From UBA961 sp049317525 (GTDB lineage Bacteria; Bacteroidota; Ignavibacteria; Kapaibacteriales; UBA961): 6,114 nt of DNA. The stretch is taken from the NCBI GenBank assembly GCA_049317525.1, contig JBMOIC010000054.1:1-6114 (forward strand). The letters are read 5' to 3'. Shown piece after piece: positions 1 to 4,655 of the stretch. The notes below the pieces were generated by a model. The model did not search any database and was not told the origin of the DNA. It saw only the letters and a list, made by a program, of their open reading frames with translations. Position 1 is the stretch's first letter, and the number at the start of each line of letters is the position of its first letter. A program made the position numbers and the translations under genes.

Positions 1-172
1 TTTCCTCATGCTGATATTGATTCAGAAAACTAAGATCTGATTCAGCAGTAATATTTCAATTCTAAATGTATTGTGTAGCATGCGCTTCTCATCAAGGAAC
101 ATCTATGTGTCTAGTATAACTTTTATTTCTTTGGCAATTATGTATGAAATGTCTCATATTTATATGAATCAT
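1..172. other. No recognisable gene at left edge
   Basis: No coding region can be supported here. A 26-codon minus-strand frame (102 down to 22, beginning MFLDEKRMLH) is open but has no recognisable similarity. The octamer TGATTCAG occurs twice, around 18-25 and 38-45. The stretch is simply the downstream side of the DUF4116-type gene that ends at 188, and no convincing terminator is visible in it. Confidence 0.5.
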
Positions 173-187
173 TCATTGTATTCATAT
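173..187. repeat. 15-bp direct repeat, copy 1
   Basis: TCATTGTATTCATAT is present here, abutting the stop codon of the DUF4116-type gene, and again at 1622-1636 just upstream of the same gene. The match extends to 17 of 18 bases if the next three positions are included. The two copies bracket the gene in direct orientation. In AT-rich DNA a 15-base identity can arise by chance, so a role as a cassette boundary is inference only. Confidence 0.5.
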
Positions 188-1585
188 TTACGAATCGAAT
201 AAATCAATGCCAAGGTCCATTAATTGATTGATAAACTCTTTGCTATTTCTAAGTCTGGGTGAAGCATAGCGCATTGAATCAGCATCCTTCAAAACAGCAT
301 GCTTAACAACTTCTTCATCATCTCTTAATTCAGGACTTGCATATCGCAATGCATTACCAGAGGACTTCACTGCTGTAATCACAATTTCTTTTTTTGATTT
401 CAATCCAGATGCTGCATATTCCAAAGAGGACCCTTTATTGAACACAGCTTGAATCACCAACTCCTCATCAGATCTTAATGAAGAATCTACATAACGAAGA
501 TTCGAGCCATCATTGTTTACTGCAATTTCCGCGAACTCTCTACTAGCTCTTATTGCCTCACTTGCATATTCAAAGGCATTTGTATTATCCTCATCAAATG
601 CAATTTTAAAAATGTCCGGATTAAATCGTAAGCGCTCTGATGCATGTTCATAGACATATTTATCCTTTAATATAAGCTCTATTATGAATTCAGCATTGTC
701 TCGTATCAAAGCACTTGCATATGTCAAGGAATATGTAGAATCTTCTGCAGCCATTTTTACAAAAGAAAGTGTGTTCCGAATTCTTGCAGAAAAATACTTT
801 AATGAACTACCTGATGAACGAAGCACCTTCTCGGCAATATCATCGCGATCTTTAAATCTTGTATGTGCATAACTAATACTATCTGCATCATCTTCTATAG
901 CAGTCAATACTACTTCTTCATCATTTTTCAATTCCTCACTTGCATTCTCTAGTTCTGATCCAGACTTACTAACAGCTTTTAACACCAGTTCTTTATTACT
1001 ACGAATCTCTTCTGAAGTATGATCCAGTATCGATCCCCAACCACTATCACCTTCTAATGCAAGTAATACGATATCTTTGTTATATCTGTGAGATTCACCC
1101 GCATAACGAAATGCCTCTTTAGAATGAGAGCAAGCTTTTCGTACTACTTCCTCATCATTTTTGATTTTCTCACTGGCATATTCTAAAGCTCCTCCATCTT
1201 TAGTAACTGCTTTCATGACAATTTCTTTATCATCTCTAAATAATTCAGGAGCATATCGCAAAGCTTGCCCATAGCTTTCAACTGCAGCCATAATTATCTC
1301 TCGATTACGATTGGCAGGACTATCTGCATATTGTAATGCCTGTCCACTCTCTTTTACAGCAGCAAGTACTATCTCTTCATCTCCCCGTAATGAAAATGAT
1401 ATATGTTCCAATGCCGAACCATTCTCTTTACAAAACTCCAATGCAAAATTTCTGTCGCTCATAAATTCTACAGGTGCATCTTCAGGTGAATAAAACCCAT
1501 TTTCCTGCATCCAAGATCTTTGTTCTAAACTAAGTTTACTTTTCATAGTTGTATAATTACCATTATTGAGAATGTATTCTATCAT
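188..1585 (-). CDS. DUF4116-type tandem-repeat protein, cytoplasmic
   Basis: This 465-residue protein consists of a short N-terminal lead (about residues 1-40) followed by about seventeen tandem units of about 25 residues to the C-terminus. The unit consensus is roughly E-x-L-R-x-D-[KE]-E-[IV]-V-x-x-A-V-x-x-x-G-x-[AS]-L-x-Y-A-S. This is the pattern of DUF4116, a family of unknown function. The helical repeat pattern suggests an alpha-solenoid, probably a protein-binding scaffold, but no catalytic motif is seen. There is no signal peptide or membrane segment, so it should be cytoplasmic. The start is uncertain: neither Met1 nor Met14 (ATG at 1546-1544) has an SD. A weak sigma70-like pair (TTGTAC at 1645-1640, 18-base spacer, TATTTT at 1621-1616, minus strand) lies upstream of Met1. 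The gene follows a small orphan gene and an LRR gene on the same strand, with a gap of 136 bases before it. Its function and partner are unknown. Confidence 0.85.
   Translation of the reverse strand: MIEYILNNGNYTTMKSKLSLEQRSWMQENGFYSPEDAPVEFMSDRNFALEFCKENGSALEHISFSLRGDEEIVLAAVKESGQALQYADSPANRNREIIMAAVESYGQALRYAPELFRDDKEIVMKAVTKDGGALEYASEKIKNDEEVVRKACSHSKEAFRYAGESHRYNKDIVLLALEGDSGWGSILDHTSEEIRSNKELVLKAVSKSGSELENASEELKNDEEVVLTAIEDDADSISYAHTRFKDRDDIAEKVLRSSGSSLKYFSARIRNTLSFVKMAAEDSTYSLTYASALIRDNAEFIIELILKDKYVYEHASERLRFNPDIFKIAFDEDNTNAFEYASEAIRASREFAEIAVNNDGSNLRYVDSSLRSDEELVIQAVFNKGSSLEYAASGLKSKKEIVITAVKSSGNALRYASPELRDDEEVVKHAVLKDADSMRYASPRLRNSKEFINQLMDLGIDLFDS
191..1465 (-). repeat. Array of ~17 coding repeats of 75 bp
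   Basis: These are the protein-level repeats of the DUF4116-type gene (residues 41-465). Most units are exactly 25 residues, for example residues 64-88, 89-113, 114-138, 139-163, 191-215, 216-240 and 366-390. One unit (about residues 164-191) carries a 3-residue insertion, GWG around residues 182-184, and one near residues 317-342 is a residue longer. The last unit is degenerate and ends in DLGIDLFDS. The repeats are diverged from one another at the DNA level, so the array is old and not a recent slippage product. Two successive units correspond to one DUF4116 domain of about 49 residues. Confidence 0.8.
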
Positions 1586-1621
1586 GACTGTAAGCTAATA
1601 TTAGATACAATTCTTAAAATA

Positions 1622-1636
1622 TCATTGTATTCATAT
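1622..1636. repeat. 15-bp direct repeat, copy 2
   Basis: This is the second copy of TCATTGTATTCATAT (first copy at 173-187), upstream of the DUF4116-type gene. It overlaps an interrupted inverted repeat, ATTGTA at 1624-1629 and TACAAT at 1641-1646, which could be a regulator site. It may instead be chance in AT-rich sequence. Confidence 0.45.
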
Positions 1637-1682
1637 GTAGTACAATCATGGTAAATAATATTAAATCGTTATTTAAAATTAA

Positions 1683-1702
1683 CTGACACTTTTACTGTTC
1701 AG
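1683..1702 (-). terminator. Weak terminator-like hairpin after the small orphan gene
   Basis: Read on the minus strand, CTGAACAGTAAAAGTGTCAG can pair CTG(A)ACA with TGTCAG around a 7-base loop. A T-rich stretch (1682-1671) follows it. It begins 19 bases after the stop of the small orphan gene. The stem is only six pairs with one bulged base, so termination is possible but not well supported. If real, it would separate the DUF4116-type gene from the two genes upstream of it. Confidence 0.3.
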
Positions 1703-1721
1703 AATGAAATAGATAATATTA

Positions 1722-1934
1722 TTATCTTATAATCATATAGTCCTTTGGTCCGAAGTATGTCCTTAAATCACCATTACACCAAATATCAAGTTCACTTTCG
1801 GACCAATGTACTGCAATGTCCTGTGTTGAGGGTAGCGATATTACAACATATTCTGTTTCATTTTTATATACCTTCACAATATTATCTTCAATTGTAAAGT
1901 GTTTAAAGGTAATATAATCTTCTGTCCATTTCAT
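1722..1934 (-). CDS. Small orphan protein, ~70 residues, function unknown
   Basis: From the chosen start the product begins MKWTEDYITFKHFTIEDN and ends GPKDYMIIR, 70 residues in all. An in-frame ATG at 1973 would add 13 residues. The start at 1934 is preferred because GAGGAA (1946-1941) lies 6 bases upstream, a good Shine-Dalgarno, whereas none precedes the longer start. The protein is acidic and aromatic-rich (WTEDY, HWSESELDIWCNGDLRTYFG). It alternates polar and hydrophobic residues in a way that suggests a small beta-rich fold. It has no signal peptide or membrane segment. I do not recognise the family. It lies 77 bases downstream of the LRR gene on the same strand and is probably co-transcribed with it. 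A small antitoxin-like or immunity-like partner is one possibility suggested only by size and context. Confidence 0.6.
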   Translation of the reverse strand: MKWTEDYITFKHFTIEDNIVKVYKNETEYVVISLPSTQDIAVHWSESELDIWCNGDLRTYFGPKDYMIIR

Positions 1935-1940
1935 AGAAAA

Positions 1941-1946
1941 TTCCTC
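1941..1946 (-). promoter_or_regulatory. Shine-Dalgarno that decides the small orphan gene's start
   Basis: GAGGAA on the minus strand sits 6 bases before the ATG at 1934-1932. It favours that codon over the in-frame ATG at 1973-1971, which has no SD. Confidence 0.55.
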
Positions 1947-2011
1947 AATAAGATATTGTAGATTCCGATGCACATATATTGATGCTTTATTTATTCATTC
2001 ATACATTATTT

Positions 2012-3256
2012 TTAATCGAATACGATATTAGTTTCAGGCAGGCCTTTTATCAAGTTATCAATTGCATATTTATTTCTGCATATAGCATTTGAATGCACTC
2101 TATCACCATCATCATAATGCATATATAAATTCTTAAGATTTTTACATTCTTGAATATTCTCTGAAATCTTAGAAATTCTGTTGCCAATGATTTGAAGAGT
2201 TTCAAGATTTTTTAAATAACCTATCCAATCAGGTATTTCCATTAACATATTCGTCGTACCATAAAAGCCACCAAGGCTTAGAGATTTTAAATTCAACATA
2301 TTACTTACTACATCTGGAATTAATTCAAGATGACAATCTAAAGCTAATTCCTCAATATATTCCGGATGTAATCTCTCAAATGATTCTATTTTTATTTTAC
2401 CTTCTACTTTCAGCGATTTGATCTTTTTATACTTTTCTATTTCCTCAGGTATTTCTGTGAGATTTAAATACTCTAATTCAAATGAAGCTAATTCATTTGG
2501 ATCTTGTTCGAATTGCGTGTAAAAGTTATTTATTCTACTGCCTAAGTCTACTTTGGTCTTTGGAAACACTTTACTGAAGATTTTTAGATTTTCGATCGTA
2601 GCTAGATGTGTTTTTTCAAGATTCAATACATTCAATGAATCAGCTGCTACATAATTATCAGGAATGATAATATTTATTCCATCGAATGCTTCTACTTTTA
2701 ATGCTTTAAGCCTTGGTAGTTCTCTAACATTTATTAGGTTTAGTTCGCGTTCTTTTCCACTTAGTGATATTTTTAATTCTTCGATGTTTTTGATATGTTC
2801 TAAACAAGTCATGTTATCATATTCAAAATTATACCATTCAAGGTATTTCAACTTCTTTAACTCGTTCAACTGTTTACAAAATGCGTGTAATTCCTCAACA
2901 CTACCTTCAGGGGAATACCATATTTTAAGTTTCTCAAGGTTTACCATACCCGATAAATCTGGAAATCCCCCAGGTTTAAAATGTGATGCATTAATACTTA
3001 TAAAATTAGCATTAATTAATCTATCTAGATGAATGCCAGGTAAATAGAATAGATCTACTTTTTTTATTTGTGGTATAATTGGATGAGAATTGATAAAATT
3101 TACATAATCATCATAATTTTCTTTATTAGAGCATCTTAACTCAAGGGATTCCAGTTCATTACATTCATTCAAGTTTTCTGGTATATTTAGAATCTTATCG
3201 TCATTATCTTGGTCGCTTATACTATATTCTTTTATCTGTGTTGATTCAAGTATCAT
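2012..3256 (-). CDS. Leucine-rich-repeat protein, cytoplasmic
   Basis: This is a 414-residue protein without signal peptide or membrane segment. Irregular leucine-rich repeats run along much of its length. Examples lie around residues 23-45 (IPENLNECNELESLEL), 98-113 (FPDLSGMVNLEKLKIW), 128-142, 150-165, 262-285, 313-330 and 341-381. The clearest are IPDWIGYLKNLETLQIIGN followed by ISENIQECKNLKNLYMHY. The C-terminus, IDNLIKGLPETNIVFD, resembles the short cap seen at the end of other bacterial LRR proteins. LRR solenoids bind proteins, and no enzymatic domain is seen here. The start is well fixed by AGGAGAGG just upstream. It heads a same-strand series with the small orphan gene and the DUF4116-type gene. 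Related bacterial LRR proteins are sometimes found in toxin-immunity neighbourhoods, but no toxin is visible here, so its job is unknown. Confidence 0.85.
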   Translation of the reverse strand: MILESTQIKEYSISDQDNDDKILNIPENLNECNELESLELRCSNKENYDDYVNFINSHPIIPQIKKVDLFYLPGIHLDRLINANFISINASHFKPGGFPDLSGMVNLEKLKIWYSPEGSVEELHAFCKQLNELKKLKYLEWYNFEYDNMTCLEHIKNIEELKISLSGKERELNLINVRELPRLKALKVEAFDGINIIIPDNYVAADSLNVLNLEKTHLATIENLKIFSKVFPKTKVDLGSRINNFYTQFEQDPNELASFELEYLNLTEIPEEIEKYKKIKSLKVEGKIKIESFERLHPEYIEELALDCHLELIPDVVSNMLNLKSLSLGGFYGTTNMLMEIPDWIGYLKNLETLQIIGNRISKISENIQECKNLKNLYMHYDDGDRVHSNAICRNKYAIDNLIKGLPETNIVFD

Positions 3257-3261
3257 AACAA

Positions 3262-3270
3262 ACCTCTCCT
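3262..3270 (-). promoter_or_regulatory. Strong Shine-Dalgarno of the LRR gene
   Basis: AGGAGAGGT on the minus strand, with the AGGAG core ending 9 bases before the ATG at 3256. This is close to the consensus complement of the 16S rRNA tail. It is unusual for typical Bacteroidia, which rarely use SD sequences. Confidence 0.65.
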
Positions 3271-3479
3271 GTAAAAATTAACTTACATAATAAAATTAAA
3301 TTCAAGTACTTACTATCCTCACCCACCTACTCTTCCGCTATATTTTTCCTGCAACTTTTCTGCGAACATTGCAATCGCTTTCCCTTTTGCTTATTCAGTT
3401 GCAAATTAAGTTGTATTACAAATCATGCAATAATGTAAACTAAATGTTTCATTTCTTTTCCGCTTGATTAATGATAAAT

Positions 3480-3538
3480 ATGTGTAATATTTATTACTTG
3501 TAAACTTACCATTTCCTATTTCAAAATACATTACACAT
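3480..3538. repeat. 9-bp inverted repeat with 41-base spacer
   Basis: ATGTGTAAT at 3480-3488 is the exact reverse complement of ATTACACAT at 3530-3538. It lies in the non-coding stretch between the LRR gene and the recombinase remnant. It could be an imperfect end or binding site of lost mobile DNA, or chance in AT-rich sequence. Confidence 0.3.
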
Positions 3539-3622
3539 TTTATACTTATTTACCATTCTTAATATTCAAGTAATTACATTATTACTCTAAGTAAAAACCT
3601 AGTTAATTGATATAGGAGGGGG

Positions 3623-3658
3623 TGGTATAATTAACCGTAACTGGTACAGGGAGGTGGG
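3623..3658 (+). promoter_or_regulatory. Extended -10 promoter motif plus strong SD before a 15-codon mini-ORF
   Basis: TGGTATAAT (3623-3631) fits the extended -10 consensus TGnTATAAT exactly. A poor -35 (TTAATT, 3603-3608) lies 17 bases upstream. GGGAGGTGGG (3649-3658) is a strong SD-like sequence 8 bases before an ATG at 3667. That ATG opens only MPIHFYFYIEHKFSV, then TAG at 3712-3714. The arrangement looks like the start signals of a gene whose body has been lost, or a leader peptide. It is in the same frame as the recombinase remnant downstream, but several stops intervene. The promoter type is not the usual Bacteroidota TAnnTTTG, which hints at a foreign origin. Confidence 0.35.
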
Positions 3659-3798
3659 TAACTAAAATGCCAATTCACTTCTATTTTTATATCGAACATA
3701 AATTTTCTGTATAGGAAAATCATTCACATTCGTTATGAATGAATACTCAATAATACATGATAACACCAATGAGAATAAAAGACTAAAGAACTTCCACA

Positions 3799-4245
3799 AT
3801 GGAACAACATGGTGAGAGATTTGGAATGGATACTGAACACTATGACCTTGTTCTCTTTGACCGTGGAATTAGTGGAACAAAACCATTCCGTGAAAGAACC
3901 AACGGTATTAAGATAATCACATTAGTAGAACAAGGTAAACTGAAAGAACTGATAGTTCCTGAACTTCGTGATATCGGTAGAAATACATTTGATACAATCT
4001 CTGTATTAGACTTCATGGAAAAACACAATGTAAACGTTACGATTCAATCCCTTGGAAACCTGAAGAGTATTGTAGAAGGAAAGAAGAATCCATTATGGAC
4101 ATTGGTTTCTTCTATTATGAGTTCATTGTACCAAATGGAATTAGAGAACTTGAAACTAAGAACACATATGGGTAGACAATCCTATCTACTGAAAGGTGGT
4201 AAACTTGGAAGAAGAATGGGTTCCAATGAGAATGAGAAATCATAA
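3799..4245 (+). pseudogene. Serine recombinase (resolvase/invertase family) fragment, truncated at both ends
   Basis: The 148 codons match the middle of a resolvase-type catalytic domain. They show DRGISGTKPFRER (residues 21-33), the segment around IGRNTFD (59-65), the strand VNVTIQSLGNL (78-88) and the long helix SSLYQMELENLKLRTHMGRQ (108-127). They end in GGKLGRRMGSNE, the usual linker to the C-terminal helix-turn-helix. The N-terminal block with the catalytic serine (usually Y-x-RVST) is absent, and no frame in the 200 bases upstream contains it. The in-frame codon at 3784 is a stop, and the ATG at 3799 has no SD, so it is an internal Met. The coding match ends with NEKS and meets a stop at 4243, exactly where an unrelated gene fragment begins on the other strand. 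The first arginine of the usual RxxGR pair also appears changed (ELRDIGRN, with Asp58 at the expected Arg position). The product would be inactive. The original element's type is uncertain. Confidence 0.8.
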
Positions 4246-4345
4246 AAGCAGGCAAAGAAAGTTCGCGAATCCATTTTATCAAGGTTGTGCGAGAAATTCC
4301 ATATCGTTGCATGATTTCTTTGGGGCTTAGTAAGCGATTTTGCAT
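4244..4345 (-). pseudogene. 5' fragment of an excisionase-like helix-turn-helix gene
   Basis: Thirty-four codons, beginning MQNRLLSPKEIMQRYGIS and continuing RTTLIKWIRELSLPAF, fit the start of an excisionase/MerR-type HTH domain (HTH_17 style). The pattern is a start helix, then the turn YGIS, then the recognition helix RTTLIKWIRE, then the wing start LPAF. The full family usually continues for another 25-40 residues with a K-I-G-x-x-W-like wing. Here, after Phe34, the frame runs into antisense recombinase sequence (next residues MISHSHWN) and the homology ends. GAGGA (4356-4352) lies 6 bases before the ATG, so this was once a real start. Excisionase-like proteins are small accessory DNA-binding proteins of integrative elements. 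A different small HTH regulator is also possible. Confidence 0.55.
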
Positions 4346-4364
4346 GTTTTGTCCTCATAATATG

Positions 4365-4376
4365 ACACAATTGTGT
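4365..4376. promoter_or_regulatory. Perfect 12-bp palindrome upstream of the HTH remnant
   Basis: ACACAATTGTGT is a perfect inverted repeat 20-31 bases before the start of the minus-strand HTH fragment. On that strand it lies between TTGTAA (4386-4381) and TATTAT (4362-4357), which are -35/-10-like elements. An operator for a small HTH regulator is a natural reading. The very short leader that this promoter would give, cutting into the SD, makes the promoter part uncertain. Confidence 0.35.
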
Positions 4377-4616
4377 GTTTACAATAAATATGAGGAAGTT
4401 TGAAAAAGTGGGAATGAAATAAAGCTTTTTACATAATTAGCAAGATATGCACTCTTAGTAACAACGTGAAGATTCTTAGTGGTTTGGGGGACTCATTGTT
4501 AACCTATTAAGGGTTGTGATGAGGGAAGTCTGATATTGATATATGTAGTTAGTGACTCAAAGTGAACAAAATGAGTATATATCTAGTAGATGATTTATGC
4601 TGCAGTTTCCATAATC

Positions 4617-4635
4617 TTGTATACAATATTGTATA
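4617..4635. promoter_or_regulatory. Overlapping palindromes upstream of the LamG gene, candidate operator
   Basis: TATACAATATTGTATA (4620-4635) is a perfect 16-bp palindrome. It overlaps a second perfect one, TTGTATACAA (4617-4626). Half-sites TTGTA/TACAA therefore alternate three times, ending 20 bases before the preferred start at 4656. This is a plausible binding site for a dimeric repressor over the promoter or leader. The evidence is symmetry and position only. Confidence 0.4.
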
Positions 4636-4655
4636 TTTATTTAAAGGGTTTTGGG

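Larger units (their letters stand above)
3257..3798. other. 542-bp AT-rich non-coding stretch
   Basis: No gene can be supported on either strand. The part near the LRR gene should hold that gene's promoter, but no convincing pair was found. About 3315-3395 is pyrimidine-rich on the plus strand. Short palindromes occur: TTGTATTACAA at 3411-3421, the inverted pair at 3480-3488 and 3530-3538, and AGTAAT/ATTACT around 3570-3590. ACCCACCT at 3321-3328 is the inverse of AGGTGGGT at 3652-3659. An extended -10 motif with a strong SD lies at the right end. The stretch may be decayed coding or mobile-element sequence. Confidence 0.5.
4346..4655. other. 310-bp non-coding stretch between HTH remnant and LamG gene
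   Basis: No gene is supported. One frame is open for about 31 codons (about 4420-4512) without a good start and resembles nothing known. The stretch holds a perfect palindrome at each end (4365-4376 and 4620-4635). It also holds a possible hairpin at 4490-4530, where GACT, CTCAT and AACC can pair with GGTT, ATGAG and AGTC around internal loops. The promoter of the LamG gene should be in the right-hand part, but no clear TTTG/TAnnTTTG pair with proper spacing is present. TATATTTA (4632-4639) is a near match to the -7 element. Confidence 0.45.

Noticed and set aside
684..1493. Plus-strand open frames inside the DUF4116-type gene
   Set aside because: They are antisense to a repeat-rich gene whose periodic codons keep other frames open. 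They have no SD and no recognisable product.
3321..3659. ACCCACCT (3321-3328) and AGGTGGGT (3652-3659) as terminal inverted repeats of a small element
   Set aside because: Only 8 bases match, the flanks do not extend the match, and no target duplication is visible. The right copy overlaps an SD-like sequence that explains its G-richness.
3735..3815. 26-codon plus-strand frame (MNEYSIIHDNTNENKRLKNF...) as the missing recombinase N-terminus in another frame
   Set aside because: It lacks any Y-x-RVST-like catalytic motif and its resemblance to a resolvase N-terminal segment is too weak. No other upstream frame supplies the motif either.
4115..4243. Continuation of the minus-strand HTH frame into a 76-residue protein
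   Set aside because: Beyond about 4244 the frame is antisense to well-conserved recombinase codons and loses HTH-family similarity, so it is a fortuitous extension.
4590..4655. In-frame upstream start for the LamG protein adding 22 residues (MIYAAVSIILYTILY...)
   Set aside because: The extension would put a second hydrophobic stretch ahead of a complete signal peptide and would place the palindromic region inside the gene. The ATG at 4656 has AAGGG at good spacing.
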